Assembly: GCF_020618415.1 (NCBI RefSeq)
Contig: NZ_CP085345.1
Location: 1,364,001 to 1,428,000, forward strand
Direction of reading: 5' to 3'
Source: Cupriavidus sp. MP-37
GTDB lineage: Bacteria > Pseudomonadota > Gammaproteobacteria > Burkholderiales > Burkholderiaceae
DNA length: 64,000 nt
Position numbers and translations under genes: made by a program. Below are positions 34,447 to 44,589 of this stretch, piece after piece; positions within the stretch are counted from its first letter, which is position 1; every line of letters starts with the position of its first letter. The notes below the pieces were generated by a model. That model was not told the origin of the DNA. It searched no databases and worked only from the letters and a program-made list of their open reading frames with translations.

Positions 34447-35082
34447 TCAAAAGCCGAGGCTCGCCAGCAGATCATCCACCTGCGCCTGGTCCGACACCAC
34501 GTCCGGCTTGCCTTCCGGATTCACCTGCGGACCATTCATCAGCGTCGACGGCGCCGGCGCTTCCACGCGCCGCTCGGACGGCACGTTGTCGATCAGCACC
34601 TGCAGCAGTTCCTGCTCCAGCGTGCGGATCATGTCCATCATCTTCTTGATGACCTGGCCGGTCAGGTCCTGGAAGTCCTGCGCCATCATGATGTCGAGCA
34701 GGTGGCTGTTGGTGGCGCGGGCTTGGCCCGGCACCTCGGACAGGAAGGCGCGGGTGTCCAGCACCAGCGAGCGGGCGTCGGCCAGTTCCACCGGCTGGTC
34801 GAACCACGCGGCCCAGCGCTTGTCCAGCGTTTCGGCCTGCTGTTCGATGTCGGACTGGATCGGCTGCGCCAGTTCGACCGCGTTGAGCGTGCGCTCGGCG
34901 GCCTGCTCGGTCATCGCGGCGATGTAGTTGAGGCGGTCGCGCGCGTCGGGGATGGCCTGCGCGGCGCGCTCGATTTCCTTGTCCAGGCCGAGCTCGCGCA
35001 TGTTGTCGCGCAGCATGCGCGTCAGGTTGCCGATACGCAGGATCAGTTGTTCGGCGGAATCGTTGCTCAGGGTGGGGGTCAT
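34447..35082 (-). CDS. cheZ: Chemotaxis phosphatase CheZ
   Basis: CheZ removes phosphate from CheY-P and ends the tumble signal. The 211-residue protein has the catalytic block MMAQDFQDLTGQVIKKMMDM (active Gln in the DLTGQ motif) in a long helical hairpin, and the C-terminal CheY-binding tail VDDLLASLGF. It is the last gene of the leftward flhDC-motAB-cheAWRDBYZ block, immediately after cheY. Confidence 0.96.
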   Translation of the reverse strand: MTPTLSNDSAEQLILRIGNLTRMLRDNMRELGLDKEIERAAQAIPDARDRLNYIAAMTEQAAERTLNAVELAQPIQSDIEQQAETLDKRWAAWFDQPVELADARSLVLDTRAFLSEVPGQARATNSHLLDIMMAQDFQDLTGQVIKKMMDMIRTLEQELLQVLIDNVPSERRVEAPAPSTLMNGPQVNPEGKPDVVSDQAQVDDLLASLGF

Positions 35083-35100
35083 GACAAACGCGCCTCCGCC

Positions 35101-35487
35101 TCAGCCGCCGAGTTTTTCGAAGATCTTGGTGATCTTCTCGTCCAGCGTGGCGGCCGTGAACGGCTTGACCACGTAGCCGTTGGCGCCGGCCTGGGCCGCG
35201 GCGATGATGTTTTCCTTCTTGGCCTCGGCGGTGACCATCAGCACTGGGATCTTGCCGATGTTGGCGTCGGCGCGGATGGCCTGCAGCATCGACAGGCCGT
35301 CCATATTGGGCATGTTCCAGTCCGAGATCACGAACTGGAAGCTGCCGTCCTTGGCCTTTTCCAGGCCGGCGGCGCCGTCCTCGGCTTCTTCGACGTTGAC
35401 GAAACCCAGCTCCTTGAGCAGGTTGCGGATGATCCGGCGCATGGTCGGGAAATCGTCCACGACCAGGATCTTGATGTTCTTGTCCAC
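35101..35487 (-). CDS. cheY: Chemotaxis response regulator CheY
   Basis: CheY is the diffusible messenger that binds the flagellar switch when phosphorylated. The 128-residue receiver has the acidic pair near residues 11-12 (VVDDF), phosphoacceptor Asp 56 ([13 protein letters not shown]), and Thr/Lys switch residues ([19 protein letters not shown]). It is flanked by cheB and cheZ. Confidence 0.97.
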   Translation of the reverse strand: MDKNIKILVVDDFPTMRRIIRNLLKELGFVNVEEAEDGAAGLEKAKDGSFQFVISDWNMPNMDGLSMLQAIRADANIGKIPVLMVTAEAKKENIIAAAQAGANGYVVKPFTAATLDEKITKIFEKLGG

Positions 35488-35556
35488 TTTAAAGACTCCA
35501 GTAAATGCAGTGATGGCTTGTGGGTCCGGCTTTGTTGTTTCGGCTTGCCGGCTCGC

Positions 35557-36639
35557 TTAGACCCGTTGCGCGCGCGTGCCGTAGGTGGCCAGGCGCGCCA
35601 TGACGCGCTGGGTCATCGCCGGCAACGGCACGACTTCATGCACGCCGCCGGCGGCGATCGCCTCCTTCGGCATGCCGAATACGATGCAACTCTGTTCGTC
35701 CTGCGCCAGGTTGTAGGCGCCGGCCTCGCGCATGCGCAGCATGCCGCGCGCGCCGTCGCGGCCCATGCCGGTCAGGATCACGCCGATCACGTTCTTGCCG
35801 CCGTGCTGCGCGGCCGAATCGAACAGCACGTCGACCGACGGGCGATGGCGGTTGACCGGTGCTTCCTGCGACAGGTGCGCGACGTAGTTGGCGCCGCTGC
35901 GGGCCAGCAGCAGGTGCGAGTCGCCCGGCGCGATATACGCATGGCCCGGCAGCACGCGTTCGCCGTGCTCGGCTTCCTTGACCGTGATGCGGCACAGTCC
36001 GTCCAGCCGCTGCGCGAATGAACGCGTAAAGCCGGCCGGCATATGCTGGACGATCAGCACCGCGGGGCTGTCGGGCGGCAGCGGCATCAGGAATTCCTTG
36101 ATGGCTTCGGTGCCGCCGGTGGAGGCGCCCAGGATGATCAGCTTCTCGGTCGACAGCAGCGGGCTGCGCAGCATCGGCACCGGCGCCGTGCCGGTGGTGG
36201 ACGGCACGGCCGGCGGCGTGGCCGCGCGCACGCGCGCGCGCGACGCGGCGCGCAGCTTGTCGGCAATGGTGTCGGTGTATTCGAGCAGCCCGTCGCGGAT
36301 GCCCAGCTTGGGCTTGGTGACGAAGTCCACCGCGCCCAGCTCCAGCGCGCGCATGGTGATCTCCGATCCGCGCTCGGTCAGCGACGACACCATCAGCACC
36401 GGCATCGGCCGCAGCCGCATCAGCCGCTCCAGAAAGTCCAGGCCGTCCATGCGCGGCATTTCGACGTCGAGCGTCAGCACGTCGGGGTTCAGGCGCTTGA
36501 TCAGGTCGCGCGCCACCAGCGGGTCGGGCGCGGTGCCGACCACTTCCATGTCGGGCTGGCTGTTGATGATCTCCGTCATCAGGCTGCGGATCAGCGCGGA
36601 ATCATCCACGCAGAGCACCTTGATCTTGGCGGCAGTCAT
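35557..36639 (-). CDS. cheB: Chemoreceptor methylesterase/deamidase CheB
   Basis: CheB removes methyl groups from receptors when phosphorylated. The receiver domain has Asp 58 ([12 protein letters not shown]), and the esterase domain has the Ser-His-Asp triad in [21 protein letters not shown] and GMGRDGARG. Length 360 from this ATG is typical; the frame is open 33 codons further but those codons encode an Arg-rich stretch with no family match. It follows cheD. Confidence 0.96.
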   Translation of the reverse strand: MTAAKIKVLCVDDSALIRSLMTEIINSQPDMEVVGTAPDPLVARDLIKRLNPDVLTLDVEMPRMDGLDFLERLMRLRPMPVLMVSSLTERGSEITMRALELGAVDFVTKPKLGIRDGLLEYTDTIADKLRAASRARVRAATPPAVPSTTGTAPVPMLRSPLLSTEKLIILGASTGGTEAIKEFLMPLPPDSPAVLIVQHMPAGFTRSFAQRLDGLCRITVKEAEHGERVLPGHAYIAPGDSHLLLARSGANYVAHLSQEAPVNRHRPSVDVLFDSAAQHGGKNVIGVILTGMGRDGARGMLRMREAGAYNLAQDEQSCIVFGMPKEAIAAGGVHEVVPLPAMTQRVMARLATYGTRAQRV

Positions 36640-36661
36640 GATTGGTCGTGCTTGTAGGGTT

Positions 36662-37321
36662 TCAGGGAAGCTGGCGCGGGTACGGCTGCCGCGCAAACAG
36701 TTCCGGCGAGCGCGACGGTTCGCGCGCCGAGGTGGCAATGGCCCGTGCCAGCGCGCGTTCGTCGCGCGCCACCGAAACCTGGTCGTCCTGCCGCGTCAGG
36801 CGGCGCACCAGCGCCAGCCCGCCGATCGGGAAATAACTGACGCGGCGCGCATGCGGGCCGCGCAGGTCCTGCGCCGCCACGCGCACCTCTTCGGCCTTCA
36901 GGTAGCGCAGCACAAAGTCCGCGTTGCGGTCGCCGATGTTCAGCGTGGTCATGTTGGCCAGTACCGCGCCGCCGCCGAAAACCTTGGCCTCCAGCCGTTC
37001 GCGGCGCGCGCCCATCTTGAGCAGTTCGTTGATCAGCACTTCCAGCGCATAGCTGCCGTAGCGCATCGACGGCGACAGCATGCGGTCGGCGCTGCCGCTG
37101 GCGCCCTCATCGTCCGGCAGCATGAAGTGGTTCATGCCGCCGACGCCGGCCACCTCGTCGCGGATGCAGGCGGCCACGCAAGAGCCCAGCACGGTGGTCA
37201 GCACCACGTCTTCGCGCGTCACGTAGTACTCGTTGGGCAGCAGCTTGATGGCCTGCTTGCCGAACTCGCGGTCGAAGTACGTGCGCGTGGCCAGCGCTTC
37301 GGGCAGGTGGGGCGTGCGCAT
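36662..37321 (-). CDS. cheD: Chemoreceptor glutamine deamidase CheD
   Basis: CheD deamidates receptor glutamines and in some species acts with CheC-type phosphatases. The 219-residue protein contains the catalytic Cys block [20 protein letters not shown] and the catalytic His in [11 protein letters not shown], plus the [20 protein letters not shown] region. The start shares one base with the cheR stop (TGATG). Confidence 0.95.
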   Translation of the reverse strand: MRTPHLPEALATRTYFDREFGKQAIKLLPNEYYVTREDVVLTTVLGSCVAACIRDEVAGVGGMNHFMLPDDEGASGSADRMLSPSMRYGSYALEVLINELLKMGARRERLEAKVFGGGAVLANMTTLNIGDRNADFVLRYLKAEEVRVAAQDLRGPHARRVSYFPIGGLALVRRLTRQDDQVSVARDERALARAIATSAREPSRSPELFARQPYPRQLP

Positions 37322-38241
37322 CAGGGCCTGCCCCGAGCGGTTACCGACTGCGCGGACTGCGCCAGTTCATAAACGGTCTGCCCGCGCAGCTGGAACGCGC
37401 GCGTGACGTAGGAGAAGTTCTCCGAATGGCCGGCGAACAGCAGCCCGTGCGGCTTGAGCAGCGGCACAAAGCGCTCCAGGATGCGGCCCTGGGTCGGCTT
37501 GTCGAAGTAGATCATCACGTTGCGGCAGAAGATGGCATCGAACTGCTCGCGGATGCCCCAGTCGGGCGCGAGCAGGTTGAGCGGCTCGAACGCGATGGTG
37601 GCGGCCAGTTCCGGCTTGACCTTGACCGAGCCGGTGCGCGGGCCGGTGCCCTTCAGGAAGAAGCGCTTGAGCCGTTCCGGCGACAGCCGCGCCACCTGGT
37701 CGGCGGAATAGACGCCGCTGCGGGCCTTGGCCAGTACCTGGGTGTCGATATCGGTGGCCAGCACCGTGCCGGCACGGTCGCCCAGCGCCTCGGCCAGCGT
37801 GATGGCGATCGAGTACGGTTCTTCGCCGGTGGACGCAGCCGAGCACCAGACGCTGTAGGGCCGGCCTACCTGTTTGGCATGCTCCGCCAGCAGCGGGAAG
37901 TGGTGCGCCTCGCGGAAGAACGAGGTCAGGTTGGTCGTCAGCGCGTTGGTGAAGAACTCCCACTCCGGCGAGCGGTCATCCGCTTCCAGCAGTGCCAGGT
38001 ACGAGGCAAAGTCGGTCAGCTGCAGCGTGCGCAGCCGGCGCGCCAGGCGGCTGTAGACCATTTCGCGCTTGTGGCTGCCCAGCGAGATCCCGGCGCGGCG
38101 GTGGATCAGCGCGCGGATCTGCTCGAAGTCGCGCTCGGTCAGCAGGAAGTCGCGCGCGTCGTCGCGCCGCAGCAGGGCGGCCGGCGTGGGGGCCGACCCG
38201 CTGTGAGCGGGTGCGCTGGCGGCGGTGCGGAACGGCGTCAT
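37321..38241 (-). CDS. cheR: Chemoreceptor methyltransferase CheR
   Basis: CheR methylates receptor glutamates with S-adenosylmethionine. The 306-residue protein has the N-terminal helical domain ([20 protein letters not shown]), the AdoMet site ([20 protein letters not shown]) and the motif [19 protein letters not shown]. It is translationally coupled to cheD. Two receptors in this window end in the pentapeptide tether recognised by CheR. Confidence 0.96.
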   Translation of the reverse strand: MTPFRTAASAPAHSGSAPTPAALLRRDDARDFLLTERDFEQIRALIHRRAGISLGSHKREMVYSRLARRLRTLQLTDFASYLALLEADDRSPEWEFFTNALTTNLTSFFREAHHFPLLAEHAKQVGRPYSVWCSAASTGEEPYSIAITLAEALGDRAGTVLATDIDTQVLAKARSGVYSADQVARLSPERLKRFFLKGTGPRTGSVKVKPELAATIAFEPLNLLAPDWGIREQFDAIFCRNVMIYFDKPTQGRILERFVPLLKPHGLLFAGHSENFSYVTRAFQLRGQTVYELAQSAQSVTARGRP

Positions 38242-38310
38242 GGCTGGAGATGGTGCAGGCTTTCGTTATTGCGATGTTCCGAATTCGCGATAACGCAGGA
38301 ATCACCACTG

Positions 38311-38378
38311 TCATTCCCGCGCAGGCGGGAATCCAGCGTCTTTAAAGCCACTGGGTTCCCGCCTGCGCGGGAACGACG
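38311..38378. repeat. Intergenic palindrome, AATCCAGCGTC family (copy 2)
   Basis: TCATTCCCGCGCAGGCGGGA, AATCCAGCGTCTTTAAAGCCACTGGGT-like centre and TTCCCGCCTGCGCGGGAACG form a compact palindrome between cheR and cheW. This is the simplest form of the family and serves as reference for the copies carrying insertions. Confidence 0.85.
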
Positions 38379-38425
38379 AGCAAAAAGAGGAGCGGTGATG
38401 TTCGGAACCATCAGTAGATCCGGCG

Positions 38426-38920
38426 TCAGGCGTACTCGGCTTCGACCAGTGACATCTCGGGACTGGTCATCAGCTTCTCGATGTCGATCAGCACCAGCAT
38501 GCGGCCGTCGATGGTGCCCAGGCCGGTCAGGTGCTCGGTCGAGATCGATACGCCGAACTCCGGCGCGGGCTTGATCGCCTCGCCGGTCAGCGTCAGCACG
38601 TCCGACACGCCATCCACCACGATGCCGACCACGCGGCCGGCGACGTTGAGGATGATGACCACGGTCTGGTGGTCGTAGCGCACGTTGCCCAGGCGGAACT
38701 TCAGGCGCAGGTCGACGATGGGCACGATCACGCCGCGCAGGTTGGTCACGCCCTTGATGAAGTCGGGCGCGCTGGAGATGCGCGTGACGGTCTCGTAGCT
38801 GCGGATCTCCTGCACCTTGAGGATGTCGATGCCGTATTCCTCCGACCCCAGCGTGAAGACCAGGAACTCCTGGCCCGAAGCGTCGCTTCCGGGGGTATCG
38901 ATGTGTCCGATGCCGGCCAT
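38426..38920 (-). CDS. cheW: Chemotaxis coupling protein CheW
   Basis: CheW links receptors to the kinase CheA. The 164-residue protein is one SH3-like CheW domain: [38 protein letters not shown] core ([15 protein letters not shown]) and [20 protein letters not shown]. The chosen ATG follows GGAGAA; an upstream extension has no family match. A second CheW gene lies at 49.1 kb. Confidence 0.96.
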   Translation of the reverse strand: MAGIGHIDTPGSDASGQEFLVFTLGSEEYGIDILKVQEIRSYETVTRISSAPDFIKGVTNLRGVIVPIVDLRLKFRLGNVRYDHQTVVIILNVAGRVVGIVVDGVSDVLTLTGEAIKPAPEFGVSISTEHLTGLGTIDGRMLVLIDIEKLMTSPEMSLVEAEYA

Positions 38921-38948
38921 GATCTCTTGTTCTCCTGTGATGGGACGA

Positions 38949-40964
38949 TTACTGCTGCAGCGCCGGTTCCTGCCGGCGCACGCCGGTGCGCTGCAGCGCG
39001 CCGACATCGACGATCAGCGCCACGCTGCCGTCGCCAAGGATGGTGGCCGCGGAAATGCACGGCACCTTGCGGTAGTTGGTTTCCAGGTTCTTCAGCACCA
39101 CCTGGTGCTGGCCGATCAGCTGGTCCACCAGCAGCGCAAAGCGCTTGCCTTCGGCCTGCAGGATCACGGCGATGCCCTGCGTGGGCTCCTGCAGCGCGCC
39201 GGCCACGTTGAACACGCGGTGCATCTCCAGCAGCGGCAGGTACTCGCCGCGCACGTGCATGACGCGGTCCGAGTTGGCCGCGGTATGGACGTCTTCGGCC
39301 TTGGGCTGCAGCGACTCCATCACGCAGTTCAGCGGCAGGATGAAGGTCTCTTCGCCCACCTTGACCGACATGCCGTCCAGGATGGCCAGCGTCAGCGGCA
39401 GCACGATGCGGATGGTGGTGCCCAGGCCCGGGCGCGAGCTGATCTGCACATGCCCGCCCATCTCCTGGATGTTGCGCTTGACCACGTCCATGCCCACGCC
39501 GCGGCCGGACACGTCGGTAATGACTTCGGCGGTGGAAAAGCCCGGCGCGAAGATCAGCTGCCAGACTTCCTCATCGGTGATGGTCTCGGACACCGGCAGG
39601 CCGTTCTGGATCGCCTTGGCCAGGATGCGCTCGCGGTTCAGGCCGCCGCCGTCGTCGCTGACCTCGATGACGATATTGCCGCCGTGATGCTGCGCGGACA
39701 GGATCAGCTGGCCGGTCGGATCCTTGCCGGCGGCGATGCGCTTGTCGGGAGTCTCGATGCCGTGGTCCAGGCTGTTGCGCACCAGGTGCGTGAGCGGATC
39801 GATGATGCGTTCGATCAGGCTCTTGTCGAGCTCGGTGGCCTTGCCGAAGGTAACCAGGTCGATCTGCTTGCCGAGCTTGCTGGCCAGGTCGCGCACCAGC
39901 CGCGGGAAGCGCGAGAACACATAGTCCATCGGCATCATGCGGATCGACATCACCGCTTCCTGCAGGTCGCGCGCGTTGCGCTCGAGCTGGCCCATGCCGG
40001 AGAACAGGCGGTCGAACAGCACCGGATCCAGCGACGACGCGGTCTGCGCCAGCATCGACTGCGTGATCACCAGCTCGCCCACCAGGTTGATGATCTGGTC
40101 GACTTTCTCGGTGGGCACGCGGATCGAGCCTTCGCCGTGCGCGGGCGCGGGGGCCGGCGCGGCCTTGGCTTTTTCACGCGCGGCCGGCGCGGCCGGGGCC
40201 GGAGCCGGTGCCGCGGCCACTGGTGCGGGCGCGGGAGCGGCAACCTCGGCCTGGGCCGGCGCCGCCTCCGGCGCGTCGGCCGCGGCTTCGATCACGATCT
40301 GGTCGATGTCGATCACGAAGCAGCACACCGCGATGATGTCGTCGGCGCTGCATTGGGTGTTGAGCCACACCACCAGTTCGCCGTTGGTCTCCTGCTGCCC
40401 GGTGATCTCGCCCAGGTTGGCCAGCTCTTCGCGCAGCAGCGCCTGGTCCGACGCCGATACCTTGATCAGCCGGATCTTCAGGCCGCCGGCGGCTGGCGCG
40501 GCTGCGGGCGCTGCGGCAGCAACGGGCGCAGGCGCGGCAACGGGCGCGGGGGCCGCGTCATGGCCGGCGGCTTCCTGTGCCAACTGCTGCAGCACGGCGC
40601 AGATGCGCTTCAGCGTTTCCGGATCGGGTTCGGTGCCGTTGCGGTAGGCGTTGAGCTGGTCTTGCAACACGTCCTTGGTTTCCAGAAAGGTGTCGATGAT
40701 GGTCCTGGTCAACGCCAGTTCCTGCCGGCGCGTGCGGTCCAGCAGGTTCTCGAAGATATGGGTGGTCTCGGTCAGCGCCGCGAAGCCGAAGGTGGCGGCA
40801 CCGCCCTTGATCGAATGCGCGGCGCGGAAGATCGCGTTCAGGTGCTCGGGATCGGGCGCCTCGATGTCCAGGCCGAGCAGCAGCTGCTCCATTTCGACGA
40901 GCAGCTCTTCCGCTTCCTCGAAGAAGGTCTGGTAAAACTGAGTGATATCGATATCGACAGACAT
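38949..40964 (-). CDS. cheA: Chemotaxis histidine kinase CheA
   Basis: CheA phosphorylates CheY and CheB in response to receptors. Domains in order: HPt with phosphorylated His 50 ([16 protein letters not shown]), a P2-type region and Ala/Pro-rich linkers, dimerisation, the HATPase ([49 protein letters not shown]) and a C-terminal CheW-like domain ([28 protein letters not shown]). The product is 671 residues from the internal ATG used here; a GTG five codons earlier is also possible. Confidence 0.97.
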   Translation of the reverse strand: MSVDIDITQFYQTFFEEAEELLVEMEQLLLGLDIEAPDPEHLNAIFRAAHSIKGGAATFGFAALTETTHIFENLLDRTRRQELALTRTIIDTFLETKDVLQDQLNAYRNGTEPDPETLKRICAVLQQLAQEAAGHDAAPAPVAAPAPVAAAAPAAAPAAGGLKIRLIKVSASDQALLREELANLGEITGQQETNGELVVWLNTQCSADDIIAVCCFVIDIDQIVIEAAADAPEAAPAQAEVAAPAPAPVAAAPAPAPAAPAAREKAKAAPAPAPAHGEGSIRVPTEKVDQIINLVGELVITQSMLAQTASSLDPVLFDRLFSGMGQLERNARDLQEAVMSIRMMPMDYVFSRFPRLVRDLASKLGKQIDLVTFGKATELDKSLIERIIDPLTHLVRNSLDHGIETPDKRIAAGKDPTGQLILSAQHHGGNIVIEVSDDGGGLNRERILAKAIQNGLPVSETITDEEVWQLIFAPGFSTAEVITDVSGRGVGMDVVKRNIQEMGGHVQISSRPGLGTTIRIVLPLTLAILDGMSVKVGEETFILPLNCVMESLQPKAEDVHTAANSDRVMHVRGEYLPLLEMHRVFNVAGALQEPTQGIAVILQAEGKRFALLVDQLIGQHQVVLKNLETNYRKVPCISAATILGDGSVALIVDVGALQRTGVRRQEPALQQ

Positions 40965-41021
40965 GGCGTCCTGAGTCACTTGCGGTTATTCACTATTTCG
41001 CGACAGCGCAACAACAACCCC

Positions 41022-41171
41022 GTCATTCCCGCGCAGGCGGGACAATGCGCGGATGCGCATTGGACGTCCGGAGGACGGCCCGAAGGGTGAGCGACAGCGA
41101 GCAATCCAGCGTCTTTTTCCCAGTCGGCGAAAAAGAGAAAGTCACTGGGTTCCCGCCTGCGCGGGAACGAC
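41022..41171. repeat. Intergenic palindrome, AATCCAGCGTC family (copy 3, expanded)
   Basis: The two ends match copy 2 (CATTCCCGCGCAGGCGGGA and TTCCCGCCTGCGCGGGAACG), but about 60 bases are inserted before AATCCAGCGTC and about 25 inside the centre. The inserts are themselves hairpins: CAATGCGC/GCGCATTG around GGAT (41043-41062), GTCC/GGAC (41066-41076), and CTTTTTC...GAAAAAG around 41112-41136. It lies between cheA and motB. Confidence 0.8.
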
Positions 41172-41183
41172 AACCATCGCGCT

Positions 41184-42149
41184 TCATGGTGATTTGCCTC
41201 TTGGAGCCGCCTCGGGTCCCGACGCCGCGGCCAGCCCGGCCTGCATCTCCTGCGCGGCCTTGCCGGCCTGCGCCGCCACCGTGACCTCGGCCGCGCTGGC
41301 GTTCTCGGCCTCGAAGCGCGCCTGCGCTTTCTGGTTCAGCACCACGATGCTGATGCGGCGGTTGATCGGCGCGAGCAGGTCTTGCTTGTCCAGCGGCATG
41401 GTCGCGGCCAGGCCCAGCACGCGCAGCACCTTGCCTTCCTGCATGCCGCCCGCGATCAGCTCGCGGCGCGAGGCGTTGGCGCGGTCGCCGGACAGTTCCC
41501 AGTTGCTGTAGGTGCGCTCGCCGTTGGAATAGTTGGCCGCGTCGGTGTGGCCGGACAGGCTGACCTTGTTGGGCAGCTCGTTCAGCACCGGGCCGATCTC
41601 GCGCAGGATGGTGCGCATATAGCTTTCGACGGTGGCGCTGCCGGTGCGGAACATGGGGCGGTTCTGCGTATCCAGGATCTGGATGCGCAGGCCTTCGCTG
41701 GTGATGTCCAGCAGCAGCTGCGGGCGGAACTGGCGCAGCACCGGGTTGTTCTCGATGATCTGTTCCAGGCGCTGCTTGAGCGCGCGCAGGCGCTGCGCTT
41801 CCTGCTGCTCGTTGCGGCGCTGTTCGTCGCTGGGATCGTTGTCGCGGGCACGCATGACTTCGCCGTCCTTGCGCATCGCGTCGAGCCCGCCGCCCGGGAT
41901 CACGCTGGGCGACTGGCTGCTCTTCTCGCCGCCGACGATGGCGACCTTGAGCGGCATGCGGAAGTATTCGGCAATGCCTTCCAGCGTCTTCTTGTTGGCA
42001 CTGGACAGCAGCCACAGCACCAGGAACAGCGCCATCATCGCCGTCATGAAGTCGGCGTAGGCAATCTTCCAGCTGTGGTTGCCGTGCGGCCGGGCGTGCG
42101 ACTTCGCCCGGCGGACGATGATCGGACGCATATCGTGTGCGCTGCTCAT
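41184..42149 (-). CDS. motB: Flagellar stator protein MotB
   Basis: MotB anchors the stator to peptidoglycan and forms the proton path with MotA. The single membrane helix near the N terminus carries the essential Asp 33 (KIAYADFMTAMMALFLVLWL), followed by a plug/linker and an OmpA-type peptidoglycan-binding domain (VSLSGHTDAANYSNG, WELSGDRANASRRELI, NRRISIVVL). Length 321 is typical. It follows motA in the same operon. Confidence 0.97.
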   Translation of the reverse strand: MSSAHDMRPIIVRRAKSHARPHGNHSWKIAYADFMTAMMALFLVLWLLSSANKKTLEGIAEYFRMPLKVAIVGGEKSSQSPSVIPGGGLDAMRKDGEVMRARDNDPSDEQRRNEQQEAQRLRALKQRLEQIIENNPVLRQFRPQLLLDITSEGLRIQILDTQNRPMFRTGSATVESYMRTILREIGPVLNELPNKVSLSGHTDAANYSNGERTYSNWELSGDRANASRRELIAGGMQEGKVLRVLGLAATMPLDKQDLLAPINRRISIVVLNQKAQARFEAENASAAEVTVAAQAGKAAQEMQAGLAAASGPEAAPRGKSP

Positions 42150-42183
42150 GTGGTGCCCCTTGCTGCGTGCGTTGCCGGCCGGC

Positions 42184-43047
42184 TTAGTTCAGGCTCTTGA
42201 CTTCACGCACGTGGTCGTCGAGCTCGAGGAACGACGGACGCACCGTGGAGTACAGCACCTTGCGGCCGAATTCCACCGCCACCAGCGGCGCGTAGCCGTT
42301 CAGGGAGGCCAGCAGCACCACCTTGATGCACTCGTAGACCTTGACGTTCTCGGACACCTGCAGCTCGATGCGCGCCGCCAGCGGCGAGATAAAGCCGTAC
42401 GCCAGCAGGATGCCGAGGAAGGTGCCGACCATGGCGTGCGCGATCAGCGCGCCCAGCTCCGCCGGCGGCAGGTCGGCCGAGCCCAGCGCATGCACCACGC
42501 CCATCACCGCGGCGACGATGCCGAACGCCGGCAGGCCATCGCCGACGCGCGACAGCGCATGGGCGGGGATCTCGGCTTCATGGCGGAAGGTCTCGATCTC
42601 GTGGTCCATCAGGGCCTCGATCTCGAACGCATTCATGTTGCCGTTGACCATCATGCGCAGGTAGTCGGTGAGGAATTCCATCACCACCGGATCCGACAAA
42701 ATGCGCGGGTACTGGCTGAACACGCTGCTGGCGGCGGGATCGGCGATTTCCTTTTCCAGGAACAGGATGCCCTCGCGCCGTGCCTTGGACAGCAGCACGT
42801 ACAGCAGCGACATGACGTCCAGGTACAGCTCTTTCTTGTACTTGGAACTCTTGAACAGGCCCGGCAGCGCGCGCGCCGTGGCCTTGATGGCCTTGCCGGT
42901 ATTGGTGGCGATGAAGGCCCCGAAGGCGGCGCCCCCGATGATCACAAATTCCGCAGGTTGATATAGCGCGCCCATATGGCCGCCGGTCATGGCGTAACCG
43001 CCAAGCACCGCCGCTACCACGACGACATAGCCAAGAACTACTAGCAC
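42184..43047 (-). CDS. motA: Flagellar stator protein MotA
   Basis: MotA is the four-helix stator subunit that pushes on FliG. The 287-residue protein starts with GTG (family start LVVLGYVVVVAAVLGGYAMT) and includes the conserved cytoplasmic loop (RILSDPVVMEFLTDYLRMMV) and the membrane segments ALGSADLPPAELGALIAHAM and GTFLGILLAYGFISPLA. It lies between flhC and motB. Confidence 0.97.
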   Translation of the reverse strand: MLVVLGYVVVVAAVLGGYAMTGGHMGALYQPAEFVIIGGAAFGAFIATNTGKAIKATARALPGLFKSSKYKKELYLDVMSLLYVLLSKARREGILFLEKEIADPAASSVFSQYPRILSDPVVMEFLTDYLRMMVNGNMNAFEIEALMDHEIETFRHEAEIPAHALSRVGDGLPAFGIVAAVMGVVHALGSADLPPAELGALIAHAMVGTFLGILLAYGFISPLAARIELQVSENVKVYECIKVVLLASLNGYAPLVAVEFGRKVLYSTVRPSFLELDDHVREVKSLN

Positions 43048-43166
43048 GATCGGATCCCCGTCTAAAAACGCGCGTCAGCCACGCTCATTGGCCCGTTGCA
43101 CGGGCGCACGGAGAGAATCCGTCCGCCAGCGCAGCAAGCTTGCCAGCCGGCGGACCTTGACCAGGG

Positions 43167-43772
43167 TCAGGCGCTGGTCTGCACGGCGGCGGCGTCTTTC
43201 GAGAGCTTCTTCACTTTCCCTGCGCGCGACGGCGGACGGCACAGGCTGCACACGAAGTTCGCGTGCGGCTCATACGCGTGCGTGACAAACTGTCCGCCGC
43301 AACACGTGCACCGGGACAGCTGCAGCATGTTGCTCTCGAAGAACCGTACTAACGTCCAGGCCCGCGTGAAACTTAAGACAATTTCACCGCCGAGCAGCGA
43401 AACATGCTCGAGGTACAGGCGGTACGCCGCCACCACCGCGCGGATGCCCACGGTCTCGCCTTCCTGCACCATGAACTGGTAGGCGGAGAAGAACAGGGAC
43501 GAGTGGATATTCGGCAGCCAAGTGGTGAACCAGTCGGTCGAAAAGGGCAGCATGCCCTTGGGCGGCGAGACGCCGCGCAGCTCCTTGTACAGGCGGATCA
43601 GCCGGTCACGCGACAGCGTGGTCTCGGCTTCAAGCACCTGCAGGCGCGCGCCCAGGCCGATCAGCTCGATCGCGAGCTGGGTCTGGTTGGCGTCCTGGAG
43701 CACGCTCTTGCGGCTGGGAACGGAGGTGGCCGTATAGCTCCGGGTAGGCTCGGCCTGCAGGAGCGCGGTCAA
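43167..43772 (-). CDS. flhC: Flagellar master regulator subunit FlhC
   Basis: FlhC forms with FlhD the FlhD4C2 activator of class II flagellar operons. The 201-residue protein has the family core ([38 protein letters not shown]) and a C-terminal zinc site with four Cys (RCTCCGGQF and VCSLCRP). The only start near the family N terminus is a TTG that overlaps the flhD stop (TTGA), so translation should be coupled to flhD. Confidence 0.96.
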   Translation of the reverse strand: MTALLQAEPTRSYTATSVPSRKSVLQDANQTQLAIELIGLGARLQVLEAETTLSRDRLIRLYKELRGVSPPKGMLPFSTDWFTTWLPNIHSSLFFSAYQFMVQEGETVGIRAVVAAYRLYLEHVSLLGGEIVLSFTRAWTLVRFFESNMLQLSRCTCCGGQFVTHAYEPHANFVCSLCRPPSRAGKVKKLSKDAAAVQTSA

Positions 43773-44086
43773 TTGATCGACTCCACAGGCTGACGTGCAA
43801 GCAGGATCGCGGCGTGGATCTGCTGCATGTCATGGCTCTTGGCCGTGTGGGTGAGAGTGGACAGAAGCGCATGGTCGTCGAAGCGGAACCTGCACAGCAC
43901 CATGTTGGATGCCGCCAGCTTGACGAGTTGCGCGGACGTCAGCTTGGCAAGGATATCCGCAATTTCCTTGCTGACCCCGAGCCGGAACATGGCTTCGACC
44001 TGGTTTTCGCGCACCAGGCGTTGCGCGAGCAGCAGATAGGCGAGGTTAACCTCCCTGATCTCCTGGAGAACTTCACTGCTTTCCAA
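43769..44086 (-). CDS. flhD: Flagellar master regulator subunit FlhD
   Basis: FlhD pairs with FlhC to switch on flagellar genes. The conserved protein begins at [20 protein letters not shown] and includes [20 protein letters not shown] and [21 protein letters not shown] start it at a TTG (after GCGGGGA) that gives 105 residues, close to the usual size; the frame is open 35 codons further to another TTG, but that part ([13 protein letters not shown]) lacks family similarity. No ATG is available in the right place. It heads the flhDC-motAB-che block. Confidence 0.93.
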   Translation of the reverse strand: MESSEVLQEIREVNLAYLLLAQRLVRENQVEAMFRLGVSKEIADILAKLTSAQLVKLAASNMVLCRFRFDDHALLSTLTHTAKSHDMQQIHAAILLARQPVESIN

Positions 44087-44236
44087 TTTATCCCCGCTAC
44101 CAAAACCCACCGTAGCCGCTTGTCCGGCGCTTACCGTTGCCCTCGGCGGGTACGGCGACCAGATCGTTTGTATGCGGCTGGGCGGGTACAACGTACGACT
44201 AAGGAACTACGCCCGTGTCAAACTGTAATCAACTCC

Positions 44237-44273
44237 GTTACAAGTGTTACAGAGTGTAAGTAAGACTGTTACG
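44237..44273. promoter_or_regulatory. Cluster of GTTACA repeats at the flhDC start site
   Basis: GTTACA occurs at 44237-44242 and 44246-44251 and GTTACG at 44268-44273, all in one direction. They overlap and follow the predicted flhDC transcription start. Direct hexamer repeats spaced about one helical turn are the usual target of OmpR/PhoB-type regulators, and OmpR controls flhDC in enteric bacteria; the link here is inference. Confidence 0.45.
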
Positions 44274-44303
44274 TTTATATCGGCAATCGCCCCGCAATGC
44301 CAA
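44274..44303 (-). promoter_or_regulatory. Predicted sigma-70 promoter of flhDC
   Basis: On the minus strand TTGGCA (44303-44298) and TATAAA (44279-44274) are 18 bases apart, each matching consensus at five of six positions. The start would be near 44267, giving a leader of about 180 bases before flhD. Confidence 0.6.
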
Positions 44304-44589
44304 TCCCTACTTACGCGGGGGGGAACCAAATGTCGCATGAAACATACATTGGCCGCGCACAGTTTGTAACAAGTCACACGTTTGACGCTTGATTTCGCTC
44401 AAGACAGCACGAGCAAACGTCCTCTGCATCCAACGCCGCGGGACGGCGTTCGGTAGCCTGCTGGATTCCTCTATTGACGAAGCCGCGCGGAGTGTATCGC
44501 TGCGCATGGTGTGCGTAATACTGTCCAAAATTTGCGAACAGCTTTCGACGCGATGCGGTTCGCTGCGGCCCGATCCTGCCGTGCGAGCC

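Larger units (their letters stand above)
44087..44589. promoter_or_regulatory. flhDC upstream control region
   Basis: This 500-base gene-free region upstream of flhD contains a candidate sigma-70 promoter and a cluster of GTTACA motifs, both listed separately. The right part holds the 3' flank of the next leftward gene. A further TGTAACA lies at 44366-44372. Confidence 0.6.
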
